Positions 38,715 through 47,556 of a stretch of DNA of 64,000 nt are shown here, piece by piece. The notes under the pieces are model-generated. The model did no database searches and was not told the origin of the DNA. It saw nothing but the letters and a program-made list of their open reading frames with translations. Position numbers and translations under genes: made by a program. Source of the stretch: LMUY01 sp965276785 (GTDB taxonomy: Bacteria; Pseudomonadota; Alphaproteobacteria; Acetobacterales; Acetobacteraceae); NCBI GenBank assembly GCA_965276785.1, contig OZ255629.1, positions 3,224,001 through 3,288,000 on the forward strand, in the 5' to 3' direction. How positions within the stretch are numbered: the first letter of the stretch is position 1; every line of letters begins with the position of its first letter.

Positions 38715-39542
38715 TTGACCGACCGCTATGCCGTGATCGGCACGCCGATCGAGCACTCGCAATCTCCGGCCATCCATACCGCCTTCGCGGCGCAAACCGC
38801 ACAGGACCTGCGCTACGACGCCTTAGAGGCGCCTGCAGATGGCTTTGCCGCCGCCGCGCAGGCGTTCCGCGCGGCAGGCGGCCGCGGCATGAACGTGACC
38901 ACGCCCTTCAAGCTGGACGCCTTTGCCTTCGCCACCGAGCGGCGGCGGCGGGCACAGGCGGCGGGGGCGGTCAACGCGCTGGCCTTCGATGGCGAGCGGG
39001 TGCTGGGCGAGAACTTCGACGGCGTCGGCCTGGTCCGCGACCTCGCCGTCAATCACGGCTTGGTGTTGGCAGGCTGCCGCATCCTCGTGCTGGGGGCTGG
39101 CGGCGCGGCGCGGGGAATCCTTCCAGCCCTGCTCGAACAGGCGCCGGCCGCGGTCGCGGTCGGCAACCGCACCCTGGCCCGGGCGGAGGCGCTGGCCGGC
39201 GAAATGGCAGCATGGGGACCCATAGCGGCGCTGCACCTGGATGCGCCGGCAGCCGCAGCACCGTTCCACGTCGTGCTCAACGCCACCTCGTCCAGCTTGC
39301 GAGGCGAAACGGTGCCGCTGCCGGCCCAATGCTTTGCACCCGGTTGCCTGGCCTATGATCTCAGCTATGGGCGCGGCCTGACGCCGTTCCTGGCCATGGC
39401 GCAATCCGCCGGCGTGTCGAGGCTGGCGGATGGCTGGGGCATGTTGGTCGAGCAGGCGGCGGAGGCCTTCGCCTGGTGGCGCGGCATCCGGCCCGATACC
39501 ACGGCCATGCTCGCCACCCCGCCCAGGCTTGCAATCGCGTGA
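38715..39542 (+). CDS. aroE: Shikimate dehydrogenase (NADP+)
   Basis: A 275-residue AroE. AVIGTPIEHSQSPAIHTAF binds shikimate with the conserved SxS pair. NVTTPFKLDAF holds the catalytic Lys, and GENFDGVGLVRDL its Asp. VLGAGGAARGIL is the nucleotide loop, and the C-terminus has DGWGMLVEQAAEAF. It reduces 3-dehydroshikimate in aromatic amino-acid synthesis. TTG 38715 is the probable start, with GGAG upstream. Confidence 0.94.
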   Translation: MTDRYAVIGTPIEHSQSPAIHTAFAAQTAQDLRYDALEAPADGFAAAAQAFRAAGGRGMNVTTPFKLDAFAFATERRRRAQAAGAVNALAFDGERVLGENFDGVGLVRDLAVNHGLVLAGCRILVLGAGGAARGILPALLEQAPAAVAVGNRTLARAEALAGEMAAWGPIAALHLDAPAAAAPFHVVLNATSSSLRGETVPLPAQCFAPGCLAYDLSYGRGLTPFLAMAQSAGVSRLADGWGMLVEQAAEAFAWWRGIRPDTTAMLATPPRLAIA

Positions 39543-39683
39543 GCATCGCGGAATTGCCGTGCAACGCGCATCTGGGCGGCGCTAGGCTGGTCTCCAACGA
39601 GGACCGGCTGGCGGCGGCGCTGCGAAGAGCCCGGGCGCACCCGATGAACCGGCCCCGGAGCAACGGGATGGAAGGTTCTTGGT

Positions 39684-40475
39684 ATGGCTGATATCGTTGT
39701 CGGCAGGCTACCCAGCCGGGCGGCCGTGCTTCCCCGGGTGCGGCGCATTGGGGTCGCGGACGTCCGGGCGGCTTTTTCGGCGGGGCTGGACGACTTCATT
39801 GCCACGCCGACGCAGCTTATCTTCCTTTGCATCCTCTATCCCGTGGTAGGCTTCGTCGCCGCCAGGGCCGCGCTGGGGACGGAACTGCTGCCGCTGCTGT
39901 TCCCCCTGGTCGCCGGCATCTCGCTGCTCGGACCGGTGTTGGCGGTGGGCGTCTACGAGTTGAGCCGGCGGCGGGAGCAGGCGCTGCCAGTATCCTGGCT
40001 CAACGCCTTCGACGTGCTCCGCTCGCCGGCCATCCTCAGCATCGCGCTCGTCGGCGTCATGCTGCTGGCGATCTTCACCGCCTGGATCGGCGCTGCCAAG
40101 CTGGTCTATCTGCTGACGATCGGGCCCGTGGCCCCCGCCAGCCCCGGCGCGTTCGCCGCCACCCTGCTCGATACGGCGGCCGGCTGGCACATGATCCTGC
40201 TGGGCAACTTGGTGGGGCTGGCGTTCGCCATCGTGGTCTTGATGCTGACCGTGGTGTCGGTGCCCATGCTGCTCGACCGCAACGTCTCTCCCCTGCTCGC
40301 CATGCAGACCTCGGTGCGGGCCGTGCTCGCCAACCCAGGACCGCTGGCGCTATGGGGCTTGATCGTCGTGGCGACCTTGCTGCTCGGTTGCGTGCCGGTA
40401 TTCATCGGCCTGGCGGTGGCCATGCCCGTGCTGGGGCATGCCACCTGGCACCTGTACCGGCGGCTGATCGGCTGA
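39684..40475 (+). CDS. DUF2189 integral membrane protein
   Basis: A 263-residue protein with six hydrophobic helices and the DUF2189 start RRIGVADVRAAFSAGLDDF, plus LYPVVGFVAAR and FPLVAGISLLGPVLAVGVYE. An inner-membrane family of unknown function, often near respiratory genes in alphaproteobacteria. Convergent with the calpain gene, 6 nt between stops. Confidence 0.88.
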   Translation: MADIVVGRLPSRAAVLPRVRRIGVADVRAAFSAGLDDFIATPTQLIFLCILYPVVGFVAARAALGTELLPLLFPLVAGISLLGPVLAVGVYELSRRREQALPVSWLNAFDVLRSPAILSIALVGVMLLAIFTAWIGAAKLVYLLTIGPVAPASPGAFAATLLDTAAGWHMILLGNLVGLAFAIVVLMLTVVSVPMLLDRNVSPLLAMQTSVRAVLANPGPLALWGLIVVATLLLGCVPVFIGLAVAMPVLGHATWHLYRRLIG

Positions 40476-40481
40476 CAGCCG

Positions 40482-41357
40482 CTATCGCGTGTGGCCTAGA
40501 TCCACTTCCACCACGCCGCTATGGGCAAGTTGCGTCACCGGGATCAGCGACGGCTGGTCGATCCCCCAGGGATTGCCCAGTCGCACGCTGCTCACCCCAT
40601 TGGAATTCACCAGGCCTTCGAACATGTAGGCATGGTTGCCAATCAGCCCGTACGGAAGGTTGGCGGCGCTGGTTGTGTCCATCACGATCAGGTCGCCCGC
40701 AGTCACGTCGGCGGTAAGCGAAGCGGCGGTCGCCTGGACCGGCGACTCCCACGATGCCGTGTGGCCGGTGAGTTGCTGCAACGCGATCAGCGGGCTGCCA
40801 CCTTGGCTGATCGCGGCATAGCCGCCATTGGCCTGGGCGAAAGCCTTCTCCAGCACCTGCACCCAAATCTCCTTGCTGCTGCCCGACACGTCTTGCGTCG
40901 CAGCATTGTTGACCGACCCGGCGGCGAAGCTATTGGTCACCATCTGCGACGTGGAGCTGAACTGAGTGGCGCCAAAGCCCGGAACCGTGCCCCTCGGCGT
41001 CTCGAACAGGGTCACCGACTCCGTCCCGTTGGCGTTCACGCTGATCATCTTGCTGATCGCTGCCGGCTCGTACACCGCCAGCTCGCCCACTGCGGCGAGC
41101 AGGAAGCAATCCCCAAGCTGACCTTGGTGGATATCGCCCACGCCGATGGAGCTGTGGTCGCCCGCCTCCATCAGATACAGTGCGTTGGTCAGCGGGGTGC
41201 TGCTGCCAAGGGCGAGCGTGGTGCCGAGCGACACGCCAACCTGCGCCGGGGCCGCTTGGGCCAAACCTGGCGACGCTGCAAAAGCGAACACATCGCAGAG
41301 CAAGCTGATGCCAGTGCAATCGGCGATGTTGATCGTCGAGGAAGATTTGCTGGCCAT
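40482..41357 (-). CDS. Bacterial calpain-type (C2) cysteine protease
   Basis: A 291-residue protein with a calpain catalytic core. Cys84 is in HQGQLGDCFLLAAVGELA, His242 in GLIGNHAYMFEG and Asn262 in VRLGNPWG. IWVQVLEKAFAQANGGYAAI corresponds to the calpain WxxLLEKAYAKLxGGY block. No signal peptide is seen; the Ser/Ala/Thr-rich N-terminus of about 50 residues lacks recognisable domains. There are no EF-hands or beta-sandwich domain. The protein may act intracellularly or be exported by a leaderless route. The gene is single, with an AT-rich leader holding a palindrome at 41365-41399. Confidence 0.87.
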   Translation of the reverse strand: MASKSSSTINIADCTGISLLCDVFAFAASPGLAQAAPAQVGVSLGTTLALGSSTPLTNALYLMEAGDHSSIGVGDIHQGQLGDCFLLAAVGELAVYEPAAISKMISVNANGTESVTLFETPRGTVPGFGATQFSSTSQMVTNSFAAGSVNNAATQDVSGSSKEIWVQVLEKAFAQANGGYAAISQGGSPLIALQQLTGHTASWESPVQATAASLTADVTAGDLIVMDTTSAANLPYGLIGNHAYMFEGLVNSNGVSSVRLGNPWGIDQPSLIPVTQLAHSGVVEVDLGHTR

Positions 41358-41364
41358 AAAGGTA

Positions 41365-41399
41365 TCTCGCTAAAACGTGATAGACACTATTTTGCGAGA
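41365..41399 (-). promoter_or_regulatory. Palindrome just upstream of the calpain start
   Basis: TCTCGC (41365-41370) and GCGAGA (41394-41399), with adjacent A/T-rich complementary arms, form an imperfect hairpin or operator 8 nt from the ATG. The surrounding about 110 nt are markedly AT-rich for this genome. It could be an operator or a translation-blocking stem; no Shine-Dalgarno is obvious. Confidence 0.4.
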
Positions 41400-41472
41400 C
41401 AAACGTTAACAACGCCCTTACATCACAGGTCCGTGAGCAATTTTTAGACGCCTGAGACAAGCCGGCCGAGCG

Positions 41473-42318
41473 CTAGATGCGATAACGCCGCGGGATCAGC
41501 AAGCCGCTGCAACCGGTCAGCAGCAGCGTCGTCGCCATCAGGATCAGCGCCAGGGCCGCCGCGAACGGCCAGTTGTTGTTGGTGCTGAACTCCCAATACA
41601 GCAGCGGCGCCATCATCTGAAACCGCGGACCGCCCAGCAGGTATGGCGTGGCATACGCGTTCATGGCGAGGATGAAGCAGAGCACGCCCGCCACCGCCGT
41701 GCCGGGCAACGCCAACGGCCACACCACCCGCCAAAAACTGCGGCCCGGCGCCGCCCCCAGGCTTTGCGCCGCCTCGACGATGCGCAGGTCTATCGTCTCC
41801 ATCGCGCTCTGCACCGTCAGGATCACGATCGGCAGGTTGACCGACACCACTCCCGCGACCACAGCAAACGGCGTGTACATCAGTTCCAACCCATGCCCGC
41901 TGACCCGGCGCACGGCCCCGTCCACCAATCCGCCATGCGCGAACAGGATCATCCAGCCCACCATGCGCACCACGTTGCCGACGAACAGCGGCAGCACGAT
42001 CGCCAGCATGCAGGCGGTCTTCCACCGGCTCGCCATGCGGGCCAGGCGATAGGCGATCGGCACCCCGAGCAGCAAGCACAGCACGGTGGACGAAATCGCC
42101 ACCCCGAGCGTCGTGCGCATCACCCCCAGGTAGAACGGGTCCGACACGAAGCGGAGATAATTGGCCGCCGTGACCGTCTCGATCATGAGCTCGGTCGGGT
42201 CATAGCGATCGAGACTGAACCGCAGCATTAGCAGCAGCGGCGCCACCAGCATCAGTGCCACGGTCAGTAGCGCGGGCGAGAGGAAGACGGCCGCCGCCCC
42301 TCGCCCAGTTTCACGCAC
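41473..42318 (-). CDS. ABC transporter permease (PotB-like)
   Basis: A 281-residue inner-membrane permease with six helices and the EAA loop EAAQSLGAAPGRSFWRVVWPLALPG. The N-terminus LSPALLTVALMLVAPLLLML is typical of spermidine/putrescine or Fe/thiamine-type importers. It is last in a four-gene importer operon and overlaps the binding-protein gene by 8 nt. Confidence 0.9.
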   Translation of the reverse strand: MRETGRGAAAVFLSPALLTVALMLVAPLLLMLRFSLDRYDPTELMIETVTAANYLRFVSDPFYLGVMRTTLGVAISSTVLCLLLGVPIAYRLARMASRWKTACMLAIVLPLFVGNVVRMVGWMILFAHGGLVDGAVRRVSGHGLELMYTPFAVVAGVVSVNLPIVILTVQSAMETIDLRIVEAAQSLGAAPGRSFWRVVWPLALPGTAVAGVLCFILAMNAYATPYLLGGPRFQMMAPLLYWEFSTNNNWPFAAALALILMATTLLLTGCSGLLIPRRYRI

Positions 42319-43345
42319 GCTGCATGTTCTTCTTCCACCATTCCGAGGTGGGCGTCTGCAGCGGCCCCGTGATGGTGTAGTCCGGGGGCGCCAGCTTCAG
42401 ATCCGCCGGCAAGGCCAACTGCTGCGCGACCGTTCCGGTAAGCTTGCAGTTGTCCACCGTGGGTTGGTAGCCCATGTGCTCGGCAAACCGCATCTGCGAG
42501 GCCGGCGCCAGCATCGCGTCGAGATACTTGAACGCGGCATCCTTGTCGGGTGCGTTTTTCGGCACCACCATGCCCGAAATATACAGCACCGAGCCTTCCG
42601 TGGGGAACGACGCCTTCACCGGAATGCCGGCGTTCTGCCACATCACGACACGGGCGAGCCACATGATGCCAACATCGATCTCGCCCGACTTCAACCCGGC
42701 GCCGATCGAATCGGTGGAAGGATACAGGCGTAAGCCATTGCCGTTCAGCTTCAGTGCCAGGTCCTGCGCCGCCTTGGCATCCACCTTATTAACGTCCCCG
42801 GTGGCAGCAAGCGCCGCCGCCATCATCACGTAGAAATAGTTGATGTCTCCCACGCCAACGCGGCCGTTGTATTTCGCGTCCGCGAGGTCGGCAAAGGTCT
42901 TAGGCGGCTCCTTAACCTTGTCTGGATTGTAAACCAGCACCTGGGGGCTCCAAATATGCGGGGCGTAATACGGGCTTTTGAGGTTGGGCAGCACATGCGC
43001 CAGGTTCGGCACGCGGGCCGCATCAATCGTCTCCAGCAGCCCGGCCGCGCCAACCTCATGCGCGCGCACCGCCTGCAAGCACACCACGTCATCGCTCGCG
43101 CGCGGCAGGCGCCGCTGGGCGAACAGCTTGGCGACACGAGGATCCTCGTCGCCAACGTCCTGCGTCACCGCGACACCTTCCGGCACGAGGATCGGCTGCT
43201 CCACGTTGTCGCGCAGCAGGTTGGCATAGTCGCCGCCCCAGGTGGCGATCACCACCGGCTCGGCAGCGCGGGCAACGCGAGGCAGCAACGGCAGCCCCGC
43301 GACGCCGGCAAGCAAGGCGCGGCGCGGCAGCAGAAGGTTACGCAT
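42311..43345 (-). CDS. ABC transporter substrate-binding protein (PotD-like)
   Basis: A 344-residue periplasmic binding protein. A Tat-like leader (LLPRRALLAGVAGLPLLPRVARA) precedes the mature start EPVVIATWGGDYANLLRDNV. Other family blocks are YYAPHIWSPQVLVYNPDKVK, GLKSGEIDVGIMWLARVV and GMVVPKNAPDKDAAFKYLDA. It likely binds a polyamine or similar cation; the ligand is not decidable. ATG 43345 overlaps the ATPase stop by 8 nt. Confidence 0.9.
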   Translation of the reverse strand: MRNLLLPRRALLAGVAGLPLLPRVARAAEPVVIATWGGDYANLLRDNVEQPILVPEGVAVTQDVGDEDPRVAKLFAQRRLPRASDDVVCLQAVRAHEVGAAGLLETIDAARVPNLAHVLPNLKSPYYAPHIWSPQVLVYNPDKVKEPPKTFADLADAKYNGRVGVGDINYFYVMMAAALAATGDVNKVDAKAAQDLALKLNGNGLRLYPSTDSIGAGLKSGEIDVGIMWLARVVMWQNAGIPVKASFPTEGSVLYISGMVVPKNAPDKDAAFKYLDAMLAPASQMRFAEHMGYQPTVDNCKLTGTVAQQLALPADLKLAPPDYTITGPLQTPTSEWWKKNMQRA

Positions 43346-44447
43346 GGCTGATAATCCTTGTCGCTTGGATGGCGGGTTGCAGGCTTGGAACGGGAACGCC
43401 GCCGCCATCAAACACCCGTTCGGCGCCGGCGTCCCAATGCAGGCTGACACGGTCTCCGGCAGCGGCAAGCTGGCCGCCGCCGGCGGTGGCTTCGCGCACG
43501 ATCAGCCGCAGCTGAGGTCCGATGCGCAGCACGTGCTCCCGCATGGGGCCAAGATAGCTCGCCAGCTCGACCGCCCCGCTGGCATTGCCCCCGCCATCGG
43601 CAGCACCAAGGCGCAGCCTCTCCGGCCGCAGCGCCAAGCTGCAGACACCCTGCCCGGCATAGCGGCCGGCCAGGCGGATTGGCTGCTCGCCGGCCATGAA
43701 CAGGCCGGGTTCGGCCAACATGCCCGGCAGCATCGTGCTGCGGCCGATGAAGCTCGCGACGAACGCGGTGGCAGGGCGTTCATACAGGTCTTCCTGACTG
43801 CCGACCTGCTCCACCCGGCCCTCCTTCATCACCACCAGGCGGTCCGCCATCGCCATGGCCTCGTCCTGGTCGTGCGTGACCATGATGGTCGAGAGCGCGC
43901 TCTCCCGCTGCAGCAGCTTGATGTCCCGCCCAACCTCCGCGCGCAATGCGGCATCCAGATTAGAGAGCGGCTCGTCCAGCAGCAGCAAGCGGGGGCGAAT
44001 GGCCAACGCACGGGCCAGCGCCACACGCTGCTGCTGCCCTCCGGAGAGCTGCCGCGGCAACCGGTCCGCCAAATGGTCCAGCCGGGTGAGCCGCAGCATC
44101 TCGGCCACGCGCGCCTCCCTGGCCGCAGGTTTGGCGCCGCGCATCTCCAGCCCAAAGGCCACGTTGCGCGCCACCGGCAAATGCGGGAACAGCGCATAGC
44201 TTTGAAACACCAGCCCCATGTCCCGCTTGTGCGGCGGCAGGCTTAGGATGCTCCTGCCGTCCAGCCGGATGTCTCCGCACGTCGCAGCGATGAAACCGGC
44301 GATCATGCGCAAAGTGGTGGTCTTGCCGCAGCCGGAGGGGCCGAGCAGAACCACCAACTCCCCCTCCGCGACGGCGAGGCTCATCTCCCGCACAACGGCA
44401 GTCCCGCCATAGGTCTTGCCTAAGCATTCGAGGACGAGATGACTCAC
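43338..44447 (-). CDS. ABC transporter ATP-binding protein (PotA-like)
   Basis: A 369-residue ATPase: Walker A LLGPSGCGKTTTLRMIAG, Q-loop VFQSYALFPHLPV, signature LSGGQQQRVALARALA, Walker B LLLLDEPLSNLD and H-loop MVTHDQDEAMAMA. A C-terminal TOBE domain has SLALRPERLRLG. It energises the importer. GTG start at 44447 overlaps the permease stop (GTGA). A long in-frame extension upstream is antisense-like noise. Confidence 0.93.
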   Translation of the reverse strand: MSHLVLECLGKTYGGTAVVREMSLAVAEGELVVLLGPSGCGKTTTLRMIAGFIAATCGDIRLDGRSILSLPPHKRDMGLVFQSYALFPHLPVARNVAFGLEMRGAKPAAREARVAEMLRLTRLDHLADRLPRQLSGGQQQRVALARALAIRPRLLLLDEPLSNLDAALRAEVGRDIKLLQRESALSTIMVTHDQDEAMAMADRLVVMKEGRVEQVGSQEDLYERPATAFVASFIGRSTMLPGMLAEPGLFMAGEQPIRLAGRYAGQGVCSLALRPERLRLGAADGGGNASGAVELASYLGPMREHVLRIGPQLRLIVREATAGGGQLAAAGDRVSLHWDAGAERVFDGGGVPVPSLQPAIQATRIISHA

Positions 44448-45262
44448 GCCATCACCCTCGCCACCGGCACCAAACGGTTCAGCAGCAGCAAAGCACCGCT
44501 CACCAGCGCGATCTGCGCCACCGCCACCGCGGCGATCAGCGGGTCGATGTGGTACTGCAGGTACTGCAACAGCGCGATCGGCAAGGTGGTAACGCCGGGT
44601 GCGGTCAGGAACAGCGTCATTTCCAAGTTCTCGAACGACCAGATGAACGCGAACAGCGCCCCGGCCACGATGCCGCCGCGCATCGCCGGCAGCGTGACGC
44701 GCCAGATCACCCGCCATGGTGCCGCACCCAGGCTGGCGGCAGCCTCTTCGGCCGCAGGGTCGTGATTGGCCAGCGAGACGAGGCAGAGCCGCACCACCCA
44801 GGGCAGCGTAATCATCACATGAGCCGCCATCATCAACCAAACCGAGCCGCTGAGCGCCACATCGGTCCGCTCCTCGATCAATACCGCCAGCACATAGACG
44901 CCCAGGCCGATGGCTATACCCGGCACGGTGAGCGGGGCCAGCAGCAAGGTGGCAACTGCCGCACGGCCGCGGAACCGGTAGCGCGACAACGCGATGCCGG
45001 CAGGCACGCCGGCGAGCAGGCTGAGCACCACCGCCACGCAGGCAACCGCCAGGCTGGTGCGCAGCGGAGCGCCGAACTCGGGCAGGATCCGCGCGTACCA
45101 ACGCAGCGTATATCCGTGCGGCGGGAACGCGATGATGGTCTCGTCGAACACACTCAGATAGAGCGTGAGCACCAGCGGGGCGAAAATCACCGCCGCGCCC
45201 AAACACACCAGCGTGGTGACGCTAGCGCGGCCCGCGCGTTCGCTCCAATCCGAAACCGCCAT
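44444..45262 (-). CDS. ABC transporter permease (PotC-like)
   Basis: A 272-residue permease with six helices: FAPLVLTLYLSVFDETIIAF, ACVAVVLSLLAGVPAGIALS and the EAA loop EEAAASLGAAPWRVIWRVTL, typical of PotC partners. It is the first gene of the operon, which runs permease, ATPase, binding protein, permease. ATG 45262 has CAGAG upstream; ATG 45280 is the alternative. Confidence 0.9.
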   Translation of the reverse strand: MAVSDWSERAGRASVTTLVCLGAAVIFAPLVLTLYLSVFDETIIAFPPHGYTLRWYARILPEFGAPLRTSLAVACVAVVLSLLAGVPAGIALSRYRFRGRAAVATLLLAPLTVPGIAIGLGVYVLAVLIEERTDVALSGSVWLMMAAHVMITLPWVVRLCLVSLANHDPAAEEAAASLGAAPWRVIWRVTLPAMRGGIVAGALFAFIWSFENLEMTLFLTAPGVTTLPIALLQYLQYHIDPLIAAVAVAQIALVSGALLLLNRLVPVARVMA

Positions 45263-45470
45263 GGAAGCTCTGCGCAACATCCTTGAGGTAAAGCCAGGCA
45301 ACCACCGTGCCACAGGCCGCGAGCGCTGCCCATCCCGAACGCAGGTTGATCGCTCGAACGCGTCGAGCAGTATCGCAACTGGCTGCATGAGCTTCGTCGG
45401 GGCCAATGGTTGATCGGTGTTGGCCCATCCCCCGATCAGCGTCAAACCCGGGATCCGCCTTGGCTGGCCA

Positions 45471-45492
45471 GACCCAATTCCGGCCATGACGG
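45471..45492 (+). repeat. Dispersed palindrome, half copy
   Basis: Contains ATTCCGGCCATGACGG, one arm of the CGTCATGCCCGGACTTG-type family. The surrounding gap 45263-45560 (298 nt) holds nothing else I can support. Confidence 0.55.
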
Positions 45493-45560
45493 TGCATACG
45501 CGGTAGCCGCATCAGTTTTGTGCTTGAAACTGTCCGTGCCGAGCTGTCATTTCAACGCCC

Positions 45561-46181
45561 ATGGACGCCATCGCCCCCTTCGATGCCGACGCCGTGCTCG
45601 CCGAGGCCACCACCCTCACCCTGGGGGCGATGCGCGTGGTCTCGTGCATGATGCAGATTGAGCAGAAGCTCGCCCAAGCCGCGGCCGCCTGGCTGCCCGA
45701 AGCGGGCAGCACCCCGGCCTCTCTCGCCGAGGCCGCCGCGACCGGCCAAGCCATCGACGACACCACCGCCGCGATGGCCCAAGCCGTGCCCCACACCAAC
45801 ACCCTAGCCCGCGCCCTCGACCAGCTCTCCCGCTCCCTGCGCCGCATCATCGCGCTCAAGCAGCGCATCCAGGCCGGCTGGCCCCGCGCCCGCGCCGCCG
45901 ACGACCGCCCGGCCATGCTCCGCCGCCAGGTCGCCCGCGGCGTCACCAGCCGAATTCGCGACGCCGCCGATAGCGAGGCCGCCGAACGCCTGTTCGACGA
46001 CCTCTACGAGCGCCTCGACGACCCGGCCTTCGCCGACGACCTGCAATCCCTGCCCGTCGAGGAGGTCGTCCGCCGCATCTGCCGCGACCTCGGCCTGGTC
46101 ACCACCGCCCTCCCCCGCCTCGCCGCCCAACCGCCTTACGCCGCCCCCGCGCCCGCCCGTCCCGCCAGAGAGTCGGGGTAA
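45561..46181 (+). CDS. Hypothetical helical protein
   Basis: A 206-residue Ala/Arg/Asp-rich protein, predicted nearly all helical and without signal or membrane segments. Conserved-looking parts include ALDQLSRSLRRIIALKQRIQ (an amphipathic helix) and LFDDLYERLDDPAFADDLQS. GC-rich third positions support coding. No family is recognised. Confidence 0.65.
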   Translation: MDAIAPFDADAVLAEATTLTLGAMRVVSCMMQIEQKLAQAAAAWLPEAGSTPASLAEAAATGQAIDDTTAAMAQAVPHTNTLARALDQLSRSLRRIIALKQRIQAGWPRARAADDRPAMLRRQVARGVTSRIRDAADSEAAERLFDDLYERLDDPAFADDLQSLPVEEVVRRICRDLGLVTTALPRLAAQPPYAAPAPARPARESG

Positions 46182-46198
46182 GCGCTCCCCGCCCACCT

Positions 46199-46232
46199 CG
46201 TCATGGCCGGACTTCATCCGACAATCCACGCG
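46199..46232 (+). repeat. Dispersed palindrome, half copy
   Basis: CGTCATGGCCGGACTTCATC followed by CGACAATCCACGCG: one arm of the same family as at 12994 and 63263. It sits 18 nt after the hypothetical gene. Confidence 0.6.
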
Positions 46233-46335
46233 CAGCGGCATGTAACGTAAGCCGTAAGTTGGCAGTCGTCTTACCCCGCCCTTTGCGCGGGCGCCGGGCT
46301 TCGCCTAGCGTTGCGGCGGCGGAGCGGAGACTGGC

Positions 46336-47556
46336 ATGATCCAGGGCGTCGGCGGCTCAACTTTTGCGGCGGAACTCGATCGCCTGACATCCCTGACCGC
46401 GGGAATACTCCCAATCGGGGTGGACGAACTGCAGGGCCGGGTGGCCGAAGCGCAACGGCTGATGCGCGAGCACGGGGTGGACGCGCTCTACCTCGATACC
46501 TCCACCAACCTGCGCTACTTCACCGGCGTGGCACTCGGCCTAACCGAGCGGCTGCATGGCGCGGTGATCCCAGCTGTCGGCCCGCTGGCCTATCTGAGCC
46601 CGGCGTTCGAGGAGCCGAAAACCCGCACTCTGCTGCGCTTCGGCGAGGACATCCGCTGCTGGGAGGAGCACGAGGACCCGGCGGCCCTGGTGATCGACAC
46701 TATCCGCAGCATGGGGGTGGAGAGCGGCACCGTCGCCATCGACCCGGCGGCGCCGTTCTTCACCGCAGACGGGCTGCAGCGGGCGGGCAATCGGTTCAGC
46801 TTCGTGAGCGGCGCCCGCATTACCGCCGCCTGCCGGCAGGTGAAGTCGGCGGCGGAAATCGCGCTGATGCAGGTGGCCAACACGATCACCCTGGCCGTGC
46901 ACAAGGCCGCCGCACGCTGCATGGCCCCGGGCCTGACCACGCCGGAGGTGCAGGCGTTCCTGGACGCGGCGCATCGCAAGTTGGGCGGCCAGCCCGCCGG
47001 CCGGGCGGTGCAGTTCGGCGAAGCCACCGCCTACCCGCATGGCGTGCCCTATCCACAAACACTCGCCGAGGGCGACATGGTGCTGGTGGATACCGGGTGC
47101 TTCGTCGAGGGCTACCGGTCCGATATCACGCGCAGCTACGTGTTTGGCGAGCCCACGCCACGCCAGCGCGAAATCTGGCAGTTGGAGCAGCGGGCGCAGT
47201 TGGCCGGGTTCGCCGCCGCCCGGCTCGGCGCTCCTTGCGAGGCGGTGGACGCCGGCGCACGCGGCGTGATCGTGGCGGCCGGGTTCGGACCGGGCTACAA
47301 GGTGCCGGGCCTGCCGCACCGCACCGGCCATGGCATTGGCATGGACGTACACGAGGAGGCCTTCATGGTCGGCGGCAACCAAACGCCGTTGGCCGCCGGC
47401 ATGTGCTTCTCCATCGAGCCGACCATCTGCCTCTATGGCGAGTTCGGCGTGCGGCTGGAGGACATCGCCTTCATGACCGCAACCGGCCCGCGCTGGTTCA
47501 CCCCGCCGTGCCGCTCGGTGGACGATCCATTTGACACCGAGGGGACCCCAGCATGA
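46336..47556 (+). CDS. M24 family metallopeptidase (Xaa-Pro peptidase-like)
   Basis: A 406-residue pita-bread-fold enzyme. The N-terminal creatinase-like domain spans about 30-180. The catalytic domain keeps all five metal ligands: Asp in MVLVDTGC, Asp in YRSDITRSY, His in HRTGHGIGMDVHE, Glu in CFSIEPTICL and Glu in GVRLEDIAF. It cleaves Xaa-Pro bonds or related imides. It overlaps the next amidohydrolase by 4 nt (ATGA); the pair may handle proline dipeptides together. Confidence 0.93.
   Translation: MIQGVGGSTFAAELDRLTSLTAGILPIGVDELQGRVAEAQRLMREHGVDALYLDTSTNLRYFTGVALGLTERLHGAVIPAVGPLAYLSPAFEEPKTRTLLRFGEDIRCWEEHEDPAALVIDTIRSMGVESGTVAIDPAAPFFTADGLQRAGNRFSFVSGARITAACRQVKSAAEIALMQVANTITLAVHKAAARCMAPGLTTPEVQAFLDAAHRKLGGQPAGRAVQFGEATAYPHGVPYPQTLAEGDMVLVDTGCFVEGYRSDITRSYVFGEPTPRQREIWQLEQRAQLAGFAAARLGAPCEAVDAGARGVIVAAGFGPGYKVPGLPHRTGHGIGMDVHEEAFMVGGNQTPLAAGMCFSIEPTICLYGEFGVRLEDIAFMTATGPRWFTPPCRSVDDPFDTEGTPA

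Noticed and set aside
44448..45206. Upstream extension of the importer ATPase to 45206
   Set aside because: It runs through the permease gene in another frame. A GTG start overlapping the permease stop fits the ATPase N-terminus.
46311..47534. Arg/Gly-rich frame overlapping the M24 peptidase gene
   Set aside because: It is a shadow frame; the M24 frame has complete metal ligands and normal codon use.
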